A stretch of DNA of 64,000 bases from Maribacter caenipelagi (GTDB lineage Bacteria > Bacteroidota > Bacteroidia > Flavobacteriales > Flavobacteriaceae), in contig NZ_SNZW01000011.1 of the NCBI RefSeq assembly GCF_004364175.1, positions 186,001-250,000 of the forward strand, given 5' to 3'. Both the position numbers and the translations under genes were made by a program. The notes below the pieces were generated by a model. The model had not been told where the DNA came from. It searched no databases and saw nothing but the letters and a program-made list of their open reading frames with translations. Positions within the stretch are counted from its first letter, which is position 1. The number at the start of each line of letters is the position of its first letter. Positions 8,343 through 17,665 of the stretch are shown here, piece by piece.

Positions 8343-9761
8343 ATGAAGAATTTTTATAATTATATTGTTATATCTGGGGCTCTTTTGTTGCTATGTGCCA
8401 GTTGTGGTGTCAAACCTGATTTCGACAAGCCAAAAAGTAAACATGATATACCAATATTTCCATTTACTAATTCGAATATTGAGAAGTATGATAAATTTGT
8501 TTTTGATAGGAATCATGTGCCTTTATTGCTATATAAAGATTCATTAATATATTATCCAGTTCAATATACTCAGGTAGCATTACATTACTATTCTAATTAT
8601 AGTAAGACTAAAAGTGAGAGAATAAAGAATTTATTTCTTCAACAAGCATCATATATAAAAGAATCCTTAGTTGTTAAAGATGAGTTTGGAGTCTGGGAAT
8701 GCAAAACTTTAATTTCGCCGTATGATCTAGAGGCGCCCTGGGCCTCTTCTATGGCACAATCATTTGGTATAGGGGTCATGTTACAGGCGTATAGCTTAAC
8801 CAAGGATAAATCTTATCTTTTTGCGGCTAAACAGGCACTTAATTCGTATGAAGTCTTAATAAAGGACGGAGGTATTAAAAGCATTTGGGATGGTTATGTT
8901 CATTATGAGGAATATGCCGATTCTACTTCTCATGTTTTAAATGGATATATCTTTTCTCTTGGGGGTCTTTATTATTATTACCAACTTACAGGAAGTAAGC
9001 AAGCTTTAAGTTTATTTGAGCAAGGTATTGAATCGTTATCGGTTAAACTAAAAGATTATGACGCTGGGTTTACTTCATTTTATAGTTTAATAACTCACAC
9101 AGGCCAGTATCCCTATGATTCTGCAAACGGAACTCGACCAGATCATTACCATGAACTGGTTGTCCAACAATTGGCGACACTTTATGTTTGGACAGGAAAT
9201 AGAATTTTTTATGAATATGCATATAAATTCTACCAACAAGATTTAGGAGGTTTCCATGATAATGAAACTCCAAATAAATTCAAGTCAATTTCTGCCTCCA
9301 AAAGTATAATTGCGAGTACACATGGACCGGATAATTTATTGAATCCTAATTGGACATATGGTAATTATTGGAGTACAAATAAATTTCCAACTGAATTAGT
9401 TATAGATTTAGGAGCTCGTAAAAAGAATATTAAAAAGTTGGTTCTATATGGTTTATCAGAAGAAACACTTCCTAAAGAATTCAAAATTTATATAAAGAAT
9501 AATAACATTTGGGATTTAGCAAATACAAGCCAAGATATTTTGAGAACTCACGATACAAAATTCAAAACTCGGCATCATAAAACTTTAGTTAGGGAATATG
9601 ATTTATTTGGCATATTTGAAGGAGATAAAATCAAAATTGTTTTTACCGTACCTAACTCACAAACAGTAGCTTTACGGAATATTAATATTTTTTTTGACCA
9701 AAGAGAAGAGTTTAAAAAGTTGGTTAATAAAATTGTTTCAAGTCAAGAGGATAAAGAGTAA
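8343..9761 (+). CDS. lipoprotein with D-glucuronyl C5-epimerase-like domain
   Basis: This is a 472-residue secreted lipoprotein. The signal peptide ends in lipobox 'LCASC' (Cys21). Residues ~115-300 resemble the C-terminal catalytic domain of heparan/alginate-type glucuronyl C5-epimerases (C5-epim_C). Visible counterparts are 'SMAQSFGIGVMLQAY' (136-150), 'HVLNGYIFSLGGLY' (197-210), 'FYSL' (246-249) and 'DHYHELVVQQL' (267-277); the Tyr residues in the last two blocks fall where the eukaryotic enzymes have essential tyrosines. Residues ~310-460 look like a discoidin/F5-8C-type beta-sandwich ('ELVIDLGARK', 'LVLYGLSEETLPKEFKIYI'). In a locus that makes UDP-ManNAcA and UDP-xylose, the probable role is to invert C5 of a uronic acid in the polymer at the cell surface. 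Substrate is inferred; a non-catalytic binding role is the alternative. Confidence 0.75.
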   Translation: MKNFYNYIVISGALLLLCASCGVKPDFDKPKSKHDIPIFPFTNSNIEKYDKFVFDRNHVPLLLYKDSLIYYPVQYTQVALHYYSNYSKTKSERIKNLFLQQASYIKESLVVKDEFGVWECKTLISPYDLEAPWASSMAQSFGIGVMLQAYSLTKDKSYLFAAKQALNSYEVLIKDGGIKSIWDGYVHYEEYADSTSHVLNGYIFSLGGLYYYYQLTGSKQALSLFEQGIESLSVKLKDYDAGFTSFYSLITHTGQYPYDSANGTRPDHYHELVVQQLATLYVWTGNRIFYEYAYKFYQQDLGGFHDNETPNKFKSISASKSIIASTHGPDNLLNPNWTYGNYWSTNKFPTELVIDLGARKKNIKKLVLYGLSEETLPKEFKIYIKNNNIWDLANTSQDILRTHDTKFKTRHHKTLVREYDLFGIFEGDKIKIVFTVPNSQTVALRNINIFFDQREEFKKLVNKIVSSQEDKE

Positions 9762-10027
9762 TCAAGTAGAATGTTTCACATAATACTTTACAATGCTGTA
9801 GAAGAAAATTGGATTATAGGGTATACTTTAAATAAAAGCATATTTAAAAGACTGTTTATATTTTCTTAACGTGGAGCAAGAACTAAGGATTAGATAAGAG
9901 ACAATTTAATTCATGTTGACGAAATTGAGAAAATTAGGTACTGTGCCAATTAAGTTAGATATAAACCAAAAACATGAGGTAAAACCCAAATATTTTTAAG
10001 AAAACAACCAAAACATTTTTAAATAAT
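9762..10027. other. 266-bp gap, AT-rich, no supported gene
   Basis: Only very short open frames occur here (for example a 32-codon frame from the ATG at 9771 and a 28-codon frame from the ATG near 9914); neither resembles a family I know. The stretch interrupts an otherwise gene-dense operon and could be a gene remnant or the leader of wzx. Confidence 0.4.
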
Positions 10028-11368
10028 ATGAAAAGTAAAGGACTGTTAAGTTCAAAATTATTCAGAAATATATCTTGGTTATTTTTTGATAAAATTTTTA
10101 GAATGATATACGGCATATTTGTCAGTATCGTTTTGGCTAGATATTTAGGTCCTGAAGATTTTGGTAATTTAAATTTTTCTATTGCATTTGTTTATGTTTT
10201 CTTGGTTATATCTAATCTTGGACTTGAATCTGTTCTAGTAAGGGAAATTACCTTACAACCTAAGAAAAGGCAAGAGCTAATTTCTACATCAATCTTTTTA
10301 AGAGGAGGTGTCGCTCTAGCGCTTTATTTTATCTGTGTGCTTCTTGCAAAGATGTACCACCCAGACATTAATACCACATTACTGATTACGATTATTGCAA
10401 CACAGATTATTTTTCAAATAACAGATGTGTTCTTTACCGTTTTCATGGCAGAAGTAAACTCTAAATATGTGGTTATAGCTAAAAATATTGGTTTTTTAAT
10501 CTCCGGTCTGGTAAAATTATTATTTGTCTATATCAATTTAAGTTTAAAATGGTTCGCTGTAGCTACTGCGTTGGAATTTTTGGTTTGTTTGATATTAATA
10601 ATTTGGTTTATCAATAAGAAAACGGATATTGTTATAAAGTTTAAATATTTTAATTTTTACATTGCCAAAGAGTTATTAAAAAGTTCTTACCCTTTAATCA
10701 TTTCAGGTGTTTTTTATGTTATTTATACTAAATTAGATCAGGTTATGCTTGGTTATCTTTCTACTCAGGCTGAAGTAGGATATTATGCAGTAGCTACCAA
10801 GTTTTCAGAGGTATGGTATTTTATTCCAGTTGCGATCGTTAATTCATTTTATCCCGAATTAATAAAAAAACATAAAGAAGATAAAAATGGGTTTAACAAA
10901 CTGATAGGGAATTTAATGTTAGTTTTGGCCAGCTTTGCTCTAGTTTTAACCATTTTTTTTACTTTTTTTTCAGAATATTTGATTACAAAATTGTACGGGG
11001 CAGAATACTCTGTTTCTGGAGAAATTCTGACCATTCATATTTGGTCTTGTTTAATTGTTTTTACCGCTGTGGTTAGTGGGTCTTGGTTTGTTATTAATAA
11101 GTTAGAAAAATATTCTTTTTATAGGACTGGTACTGGTGCATTGTTTAATATTGTTTTAAACTTTATTTTAATACCAATTTATGGTGGTTTTGGCGCGGCA
11201 ATAGCCACCTTATTGGCCAAAATATTGGCATCTTATTTAATGAACGGAATGTTTACTAAAACAAGAAGTATATTTTGGCATCAAACCAACGCATATTTTA
11301 ATGTGCTGAAAATTTATCCTATAATTGGGGCAACCAAACAAATGCTATATGAGATTAGAAGAAATTAA
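10028..11368 (+). CDS. Wzx-type flippase
   Basis: This is a 446-residue polytopic membrane protein with about 12-14 hydrophobic helices. It opens with a typical Wzx/MATE-superfamily N-terminus ('ILARYLGPEDFGNLNFS'-like: 'VLARYLGPEDFGNLNF'). It flips undecaprenyl-PP-linked repeat units across the inner membrane. It carries the mid-protein motif 'KLDQVMLGYLSTQAEVGYYA' in its seventh helix region, typical of the family. The 3' end overlaps the pyruvyltransferase start at 11349 by 20 nt, so the two are translationally linked. Confidence 0.92.
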   Translation: MKSKGLLSSKLFRNISWLFFDKIFRMIYGIFVSIVLARYLGPEDFGNLNFSIAFVYVFLVISNLGLESVLVREITLQPKKRQELISTSIFLRGGVALALYFICVLLAKMYHPDINTTLLITIIATQIIFQITDVFFTVFMAEVNSKYVVIAKNIGFLISGLVKLLFVYINLSLKWFAVATALEFLVCLILIIWFINKKTDIVIKFKYFNFYIAKELLKSSYPLIISGVFYVIYTKLDQVMLGYLSTQAEVGYYAVATKFSEVWYFIPVAIVNSFYPELIKKHKEDKNGFNKLIGNLMLVLASFALVLTIFFTFFSEYLITKLYGAEYSVSGEILTIHIWSCLIVFTAVVSGSWFVINKLEKYSFYRTGTGALFNIVLNFILIPIYGGFGAAIATLLAKILASYLMNGMFTKTRSIFWHQTNAYFNVLKIYPIIGATKQMLYEIRRN

Positions 11369-12326
11369 ACTTGATATTGAATCCCAATTATCAAAAATTA
11401 TTACAGAAGATTACGTTCTTTATGATATTCCAAATCATAAAAATATTGGCGATCAATTAATTTATCAAGGGGAATTGGATTTTTTAAAAACGTTACCTTA
11501 TAAATGTTGTGATTATTCTAGTGTTACTTTTAATTTTTCAAGAAAAATTCAGCCAAACACTATATTGCTTCATGGAGGCGGAAACTTCGGTGATTTATAT
11601 CCATTACATCAGAATTTTAGAGAAAAAACTATTAAGAATAATCCAGATAAGAAAATAGTAATTTTTTCTCAGACTGTACATTTTGAGAGCAAAAAGGAAT
11701 TGGAAAGAAGTGCAAAGGTTTTTAATGCTCATAGGAATGTTACCTTATGTGCTAGAGATACGGTATCATTTGATATTTTGAGAAAGCATTTTATAAATTG
11801 TAAGGTCATACTGCTTTCAGATATGGCACTTTGTTCTTCTTATAGCAAATCAAAGAAGCCCAAGTATGAAGTGTTAATTATGAAACGAAAAGATATTGAA
11901 TTGGGTGGAATAAATGTTTTAAAAAATTCATATGGCTATCCGGAAATTGATTGGCCAACTTATGAAGAATCAATGGTAGAATCAATTGTGTCGTTTTATG
12001 TTAAGTTGAACAATAAATTTTCTAAGCTTTATTTTAGAAGTGTTCAAAAGAACAGTGTTTTTGGACTTTTACCTATTCGTAACAAGGACTCTTATATTAA
12101 ACAGGGAATAGACTTTTTATCTGATTATAAATTTGTAATATCAACTAGGCTGCATGGTCATATATTATGTTTGCTTTTAGGTATTCCTTCAGTAATTATT
12201 AATAATAGTTATGGAAAAAATAAAAGATTTTATAATAGTTGGTTAAAAAATGTTGATAATTCTTATTACGCGGAAACCATTGAAGAAGGAATAGAATTAT
12301 ACAGGAACTTTCAAAATGAAAAATAA
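11349..12326 (+). CDS. polysaccharide pyruvyltransferase family protein
   Basis: A 325-residue protein of the CsaB/ExoV/WcaK-type pyruvyltransferase family (PF04230 type), which transfers a pyruvate ketal from PEP to a sugar. I prefer the ATG at 11349 (MRLEEIKLDIES) over the TTG at 11325. Family motifs visible are 'NIGDQLI' (32-38), 'HGGGNFGDLY' (75-84) and a C-terminal 'STRLHGHILCLLLGIP' carrying the conserved R-x-H. The end overlaps the next gene by 11 nt. Pyruvylation would add negative charge to the polymer; the acceptor sugar is unknown. Confidence 0.88.
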   Translation: MRLEEIKLDIESQLSKIITEDYVLYDIPNHKNIGDQLIYQGELDFLKTLPYKCCDYSSVTFNFSRKIQPNTILLHGGGNFGDLYPLHQNFREKTIKNNPDKKIVIFSQTVHFESKKELERSAKVFNAHRNVTLCARDTVSFDILRKHFINCKVILLSDMALCSSYSKSKKPKYEVLIMKRKDIELGGINVLKNSYGYPEIDWPTYEESMVESIVSFYVKLNNKFSKLYFRSVQKNSVFGLLPIRNKDSYIKQGIDFLSDYKFVISTRLHGHILCLLLGIPSVIINNSYGKNKRFYNSWLKNVDNSYYAETIEEGIELYRNFQNEK

Positions 12327-13287
12327 TCAAATCTCTATATCCATAATTGTTCCAGTTTACAATGTAGAAAGTTATTTAGAAAAATGTTTTAACTCTGTAT
12401 TATCCCAGAAATTTACGAAATGGGAAATGATTGTGGTTAACGACTGTTCACCAGATAATAGTCAAAATATTATTGATGAATATGCCTTAAAAGATTCAAG
12501 AATAATTTCTATTATTAATGAGCAAAACAAAGGTCTTGGAGGAGCTAGGAACATTGGGTTAAAATATTGCAAGGGGCAATATATAATGTTTTTGGATAGT
12601 GATGATTTTATTTCCGACAATAGCGTGTTAGAACAACTATACTCTCAAGGCTTAGCCTATGATTTAGATGTTCTGGACAGCCGTTACAACATGTTAGAAA
12701 ACGACAGTGTTAAAGCCATATTGCCTAATAAATTTAAGATGTTAAATGAGAAGTCTTATACAGGAAAGGAATATTTGGACTTAGTTTCTATAATGCCTAT
12801 TGTTGCTTGGAACAAACTTTACAAGCGTACATTTATTGAAAAGCACAACATTACTTTTAAAGAACGTAAGTATGAGGACATTTGCTTTACTTTAGAGTGT
12901 TTGTTTAAAGCTAATAAAATACAAAATACAGAGGTTATATTTTATAATTATATAGTTAGGCCTGGTTCTATTATGACTTCTAAACCCAACAAGTCTTCAA
13001 TTGAAGATGCTTGGAGTTTATGTAAAGATTTGGAATCATTGTACCTTAATTTAAATAGAAATTCACAAATTGAAAAAAGTTTCTTTTATTCATTTGTGAG
13101 TATTTCAAAATTATTAAGTGGTTATGATAATGAAGAACATAAGTCAGAAATAATTTCAAAATTAAAACGTATACACAGAAAATACAGACTCCAAATTTTG
13201 AGCGCTAATAAATTGGGAGTAAAACAAAAAATTTTGTTGTATCTGTCTCCTCAACTAATGAGCTTTGTTCTAAATAAAGTGAAATAA
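12316..13287 (+). CDS. family 2 glycosyltransferase
   Basis: A 323-residue cytoplasmic GT-A fold glycosyltransferase. The N-terminal 'ISIIVPVYNVESYLEKC' is the classic GT2 opening, with nucleotide-binding 'VNDCSPDN' (N42-D43) and the metal-binding 'FLDSDD' (residues 93-97 hold DSDD). 'NKGLGGARNIGL' is also diagnostic. A helical C-terminal tail follows. It adds one sugar to the lipid-linked repeat; donor and linkage cannot be read from sequence. Confidence 0.92.
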   Translation: MKNNQISISIIVPVYNVESYLEKCFNSVLSQKFTKWEMIVVNDCSPDNSQNIIDEYALKDSRIISIINEQNKGLGGARNIGLKYCKGQYIMFLDSDDFISDNSVLEQLYSQGLAYDLDVLDSRYNMLENDSVKAILPNKFKMLNEKSYTGKEYLDLVSIMPIVAWNKLYKRTFIEKHNITFKERKYEDICFTLECLFKANKIQNTEVIFYNYIVRPGSIMTSKPNKSSIEDAWSLCKDLESLYLNLNRNSQIEKSFFYSFVSISKLLSGYDNEEHKSEIISKLKRIHRKYRLQILSANKLGVKQKILLYLSPQLMSFVLNKVK

Positions 13288-13299
13288 ATAATAACCGTA

Positions 13300-14439
13300 A
13301 TGAAAGTAGCTTTCTTAACATCTAGATATCCAGGTAAAGATAATCCATACAATCATATGTTCGTTCATATGAGATGTGTAGAAATGATTAAACAAGGGTA
13401 TGAGGTTAGTGTATATGTGCCTTCTAAAATATTCAATACATATGTTTTTGAAGGCGTTGAAGTCATTCAAATGCCTTCTAAGGAATTAAATAAGGAACTT
13501 CATCAATATAATGTTCTCTATTTACATCTATTAAACATTTATCCTTTCACTAAAGAAAACGGGTGGCCTATTTATAAGTATATCTTAAAGAACAATCTAT
13601 CATTCGTAATGTATATCCATGGTAATGATGTTCAAAAATATGGATCAAGAATGTTTGAATTTCGTTTTAACCATACAGAACTGCTAAAATGGGTTAAAAG
13701 AGACACTATTACTATTCCTAGAATAAAACGTTTTGTAACTAAAACAAAGAAAAAAAGTAATGTCGCTTTTATTTTTCCATCTGTATGGATGAAGGAAGAT
13801 ATGGAACATAATTTACAATTAAAGGTTGAAAACAACTTCCACATAATACCCAACGGTATTAACACTAAATTGCTTAGCTTCCATAAGCTATATAAAAATA
13901 GGTATAAATTGGTAACTCTGAGACCTTTGTCAAGTAAAAAATATGCTGTAGATATTGCAATTGATATTATGAAATATTTACCAGAGAAATATACGCTGGA
14001 AATTTTTGGTAAAGGTCAATATGAAAAATCTTATAGAGATTTAATTAAGGCTAATGGTCTTAAAGAAAGGGTAAACATAAAAAATAATTTTATAGAAAGA
14101 AGCGAGCTTAATAATTTTTTTACGCAATATGGAATTATGTTAGCGCCAACTAGAATGGACGCCCAAGGGGTGAGCATGTGTGAAGCTATGTCCTCAGGTT
14201 TATTAACAGTTAGTAGTGACAATACGGCAATACCAGAGTTTATTACTCATTTAGAAAATGGAATTATAGGTAAAGAACCCAAAAAAATTGCTGAGGAGAT
14301 TATCAGGGTTGTAAATAATGAGGAAAGATATAATCAAATAGTTTTAAAAGGAAGGGAATCAATGGAGGCAATTGACATAAATAAAACTGTTTCAAAAGAA
14401 CTTGAAGTTTTAAAAAAAGTATCTTCAATAAATGGATAA
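13300..14439 (+). CDS. family 4 glycosyltransferase
   Basis: A 379-residue GT-B fold transferase. The C-terminal domain carries the retaining GT4 signature 'GVSMCEAMSSGLLTVSSD', with the Glu-x7-Glu type arrangement following in 'NTAIPEFI'. 'LRPLSSKKYAVDIAI' begins the nucleotide-sugar domain. The N-terminal acceptor domain starts 'KVAFLTSRYPGKDNPYNHMF'. The stop overlaps the next ATG (14432), so it is coupled to the polymerase gene. Confidence 0.9.
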   Translation: MKVAFLTSRYPGKDNPYNHMFVHMRCVEMIKQGYEVSVYVPSKIFNTYVFEGVEVIQMPSKELNKELHQYNVLYLHLLNIYPFTKENGWPIYKYILKNNLSFVMYIHGNDVQKYGSRMFEFRFNHTELLKWVKRDTITIPRIKRFVTKTKKKSNVAFIFPSVWMKEDMEHNLQLKVENNFHIIPNGINTKLLSFHKLYKNRYKLVTLRPLSSKKYAVDIAIDIMKYLPEKYTLEIFGKGQYEKSYRDLIKANGLKERVNIKNNFIERSELNNFFTQYGIMLAPTRMDAQGVSMCEAMSSGLLTVSSDNTAIPEFITHLENGIIGKEPKKIAEEIIRVVNNEERYNQIVLKGRESMEAIDINKTVSKELEVLKKVSSING

Positions 14440-15664
14440 AAAGCTAACTTTTGAGAGGCTAATAATTTGGCTCATGTTCGCTTTAATCCCCATAGATATG
14501 CTCCATGGTTTTTTATTGCATAGCGGGGTAATTTTACCTTTATCTGTAGGTCAATTATTTAAATTACTATTACTAGGTTCATTATTACTAAGTTTTATAA
14601 CTGAAAAAAATCGTTTGGTAATATGTTTTTTACTTTTTTTACTATTATTTATCCCTTCATTAATTCAAGTGTTTTTTCAATTAAAAATTGATTTTTTATT
14701 TAAGGATTTTATTAAAATATCTAGGTATTTAATGCCGATTATAGCTTATTTATTCTTTAAGAAAATTACGTGTAAAGGGAAGAAAGGTGACATGAACTTA
14801 ATATTTAAGTTGGTTCAATTTTCTTATGCTGTATTCTCATTTAATATATTATTAAAGTATATCGGTTTAGGATATGCTATGTATCCAAATGGTGATATTG
14901 GTAGTAAGGGTTTTTTTTTTGCGGGTAATGAGACTTCAGCTTTATTAATTATTTTAAGTGCAATAATTGGATTTAATATTGCTCAAAAAGGCAAAAATTT
15001 AAAATATTCTTTATTCTTTATTTTTAATTTATTTATTGGTCTTACTATTAGTTCCAAGACTGGTACGCTAGGTGTTTTGCTGGTCTTTCTATTAATCCCT
15101 GTTAAAAAGTTTAAGTTTAAGATTAGACTTAAATATTTAAAAAGAGTAATTATCTCCGTTTTGGTTATATTACCTATTGTAATTATTTCAACTTGGAAAT
15201 TCATAGTTGCATCACCTGTATTTAAAAGGTTGGATTATTTTTGGAAAGAACTAGATTTCCTAACTTTTATATTTTCTAATCGTAACAATTTTTTCAAAAG
15301 TGCTTGGCAAGTTTATTTAGAAGAGTATAATATATTGGAAAAGTTCTTTGGGGTGGGCCAAACCACCTATGAGCTTTTAAATGGAAACTCTATAGTGGAG
15401 ATAGATATAGCAGATATATTCTTTTCTTATGGTATAATTGGTTTGTCGCTGTTTATTTTTTTAATGATCTTTGGTTATTATCAAGCTAAGAAGCTAAGGG
15501 TTACAAATAATTACCCTTATGCCGGTCTAGTAATATTAATGTTGTTTGTATTATTTGGTATTTCAACAATTGCAGGACACGTTTATAGTTCTGGTATGTC
15601 AGCTGTTTTTATAGGACTTTTATTTAGTTTAATGTTTTATAAAAAGAACTTAAATGTTATCTAG
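14432..15664 (+). CDS. O-antigen polymerase-like membrane protein (Wzy candidate)
   Basis: A 410-residue polytopic protein with roughly 11-12 hydrophobic helices and a larger extracytoplasmic loop in the second half (residues ~270-325, 'RLDYFWKELDF' through 'FFGVGQTTYELLNG'). The loop has the 'R..xW....G.G..' character of Wzy/WaaL proteins. The high codon AT content is typical of polymerases. It overlaps the following similar gene by 11 nt. One of the two is presumably the polymerase of this Wzy-dependent locus; sequence does not say which. Confidence 0.75.
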   Translation: MDKKLTFERLIIWLMFALIPIDMLHGFLLHSGVILPLSVGQLFKLLLLGSLLLSFITEKNRLVICFLLFLLLFIPSLIQVFFQLKIDFLFKDFIKISRYLMPIIAYLFFKKITCKGKKGDMNLIFKLVQFSYAVFSFNILLKYIGLGYAMYPNGDIGSKGFFFAGNETSALLIILSAIIGFNIAQKGKNLKYSLFFIFNLFIGLTISSKTGTLGVLLVFLLIPVKKFKFKIRLKYLKRVIISVLVILPIVIISTWKFIVASPVFKRLDYFWKELDFLTFIFSNRNNFFKSAWQVYLEEYNILEKFFGVGQTTYELLNGNSIVEIDIADIFFSYGIIGLSLFIFLMIFGYYQAKKLRVTNNYPYAGLVILMLFVLFGISTIAGHVYSSGMSAVFIGLLFSLMFYKKNLNVI

Positions 15665-16913
15665 AATAATTCTGTTTTCAGTAATGATTTTTGGGTTTCT
15701 TTTGCCAATTTCTACTAAGTACAGCAATGCAGCTTTAATTTTATTTTATACACTATCTATATTCTATTCAATTTCTTATGGTTTTAAATTTAAGGATGTT
15801 AAATTCCGCTTTGTAAAAGGATCTACTTTGTTATTGTTTGCTCCTGCCTTAATAAGTATCTTAACGTTTAATGATATAGAAGCAGATTTTCAGATAATTA
15901 GTAGGCGAATTACTTTTTTAATTTCTCCAATTGTTTTTTTACTATTACCCAATAGTATTATTGAAAAAATTAAATTTAAGTCTTTATTTGGTTTAATTAT
16001 AGGGTGTTTAACTACATCACTCTATCTCATTTATAAAGTTTTAATTAAATATTACCACTCTAAAAATGGTTTTGTAATTGATAAGGATTTATTCAATTAC
16101 TATCATACCAATGTACATTTTATGTCAGATATAGACATACATCCTTCATATTTTGGAATGTTTATTTTGCTTTCCCTATTTGCTTTATGGTTTTTAAAAC
16201 CTATAAAGAATCATTGGTTCGTTAGTGCTACATATATGATTTTTGGTTTAGCTGTACTTTTTATTAATTCTAGAATAATCATCGTTTTTACAGTGGTTTT
16301 TATGGTATTTATAGGATATTCAATGTTAAAGAGCTACATAAAATCATTCAAACATGTTTTTGTAATAGTATTGGTAGGAATAGCCATTTTTGGAAGTTTA
16401 TTTTTTTTCTTAAAAAACACGTATCTATCCCAGCGGTTTTCAAAAGAATTGGCTTGGGAATTATCTAATGAAATTGGTACAAAGTATAACAGTAAAAATT
16501 ATGGTGATTCTAGAGTTGCGAGATGGCGCTTAGCTATAGAACTAATTAAGGACAAACCATTTTTTGGTTATGGCGTTAGTAAGGAAACAATAATATTGAA
16601 AAATGCTTTTTTAGAAAACAATATGGCGACATCCGCTAAATTGCAGTATAATGCACATAATCAGTTTATTACAACATCTTTGGAAAGTGGAATTATAGGC
16701 TTACTTATATTATTATATTTCTTCACGTATAATTTATGTATCGCTTTTACTAAGCACGACTCACTGTTTCTATTTTATATTATAAGTATTCTATCAATAT
16801 GTTTAATAGAAAGTTACTTTAAACGAAATGCGGGTATTACCTTTGTGTCATTCTTTACAACACTATTATTGCTTTATAACCAACAAAATGAAACCATTAC
16901 CAAAAGTAGTTGA
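15654..16913 (+). CDS. O-antigen ligase/polymerase family membrane protein
   Basis: A 419-residue polytopic protein of the Wzy_C/WaaL type. After several hydrophobic helices it has the characteristic extracytoplasmic segment 'DSRVARWRLAIELIKDKPFFGYG' region (about residues 283-305; W-rich with the G-x-G turn) and a later 'AHNQFI' (H is the conserved His of ligases, near residue 336). These match the WaaL-type periplasmic loop better than the preceding gene does, so this may be the ligase or a second polymerase. It overlaps both neighbours, indicating tight co-expression. Confidence 0.78.
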   Translation: MLSRIILFSVMIFGFLLPISTKYSNAALILFYTLSIFYSISYGFKFKDVKFRFVKGSTLLLFAPALISILTFNDIEADFQIISRRITFLISPIVFLLLPNSIIEKIKFKSLFGLIIGCLTTSLYLIYKVLIKYYHSKNGFVIDKDLFNYYHTNVHFMSDIDIHPSYFGMFILLSLFALWFLKPIKNHWFVSATYMIFGLAVLFINSRIIIVFTVVFMVFIGYSMLKSYIKSFKHVFVIVLVGIAIFGSLFFFLKNTYLSQRFSKELAWELSNEIGTKYNSKNYGDSRVARWRLAIELIKDKPFFGYGVSKETIILKNAFLENNMATSAKLQYNAHNQFITTSLESGIIGLLILLYFFTYNLCIAFTKHDSLFLFYIISILSICLIESYFKRNAGITFVSFFTTLLLLYNQQNETITKSS

Positions 16914-17637
16914 TATCTTAAGTAGTCGAATTCATAATTTAACTATGAAAGAAACACTTAACATTGTTGAGAATAATATTGAAGATGGTAAGCAAATACA
17001 TCATGTGGTGGTCAATGCGGGCAAAATTGTTGCTATGCAGGATGATTTACAGTTGAGAAAAAGTGTAAATGAAAGTGATTTAATTAATGCTGATGGCCAG
17101 GCGGTTGTATGGGCCTCTAAATTTTTAGGTAAGCCGTTAAAAGAAAGGGTTGCCGGTATAGATTTAATGAATAACTTGGTAGAAATGGCGTTCCGTAAGA
17201 AGTATAAAATATTTTTCTTCGGAGCTAAAGAAGATGTAGTTAAGACTGTTGTAGACAAACTTTCGTTAAAATATTCTCCTAATATTGTGGCAGGTTATAG
17301 AAATGGATATTTTAAAAAAGAAGACGAACAATTAGTTGCCCAAGAGATTGCCAATAGTGGTGCGCATATATTGTTTGTAGCTATAAGTTCCCCTACGAAA
17401 GAAAATTTTCTTTACGAAAACAAGGCTTTATTGAACAAGGTTAATTTTGTAATGGGTGTAGGAGGTAGTTTTGATGTAGTTGCTGGTAAGGTTAAAAGAG
17501 CTCCTCTGTGGATGCAGAAAAACGGTTTAGAATGGTTTTATAGGCTTATTCAGGAACCTAAAAGGATGTGGAAACGCTATTTATTAGGAAATTTTAATTT
17601 TATGTACTTAGTATTTAAGGAGAAGTTTGGATTTTAA
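16888..17637 (+). CDS. WecG/TagA/CpsF family glycosyltransferase
   Basis: A 249-residue transferase of the family that adds ManNAcA (WecG) or ManNAc (TagA) to a lipid-linked GlcNAc. I chose the ATG at 16888 (MKPLPKVVDILSS) over an upstream in-frame ATG lying deep in the previous gene. Visible motifs are 'NADGQAVVWASK' with the catalytic Asp at about residue 69, 'ERVAGIDL' (86-93) and C-terminal 'LEWFYRLIQEPKRMWKRYL'. It fits the wecB/wecC genes of the same locus, so ManNAcA is the most likely donor sugar. Confidence 0.9.
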   Translation: MKPLPKVVDILSSRIHNLTMKETLNIVENNIEDGKQIHHVVVNAGKIVAMQDDLQLRKSVNESDLINADGQAVVWASKFLGKPLKERVAGIDLMNNLVEMAFRKKYKIFFFGAKEDVVKTVVDKLSLKYSPNIVAGYRNGYFKKEDEQLVAQEIANSGAHILFVAISSPTKENFLYENKALLNKVNFVMGVGGSFDVVAGKVKRAPLWMQKNGLEWFYRLIQEPKRMWKRYLLGNFNFMYLVFKEKFGF

Positions 17638-17665
17638 TATCTTCGTTAAGTTTTACTATAATATA

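Noticed and set aside
9771-9869. 32-codon open frame in the gap before wzx as a small gene
   Set aside because: No homology recognised, no conserved context and such a length occurs by chance in AT-rich DNA.
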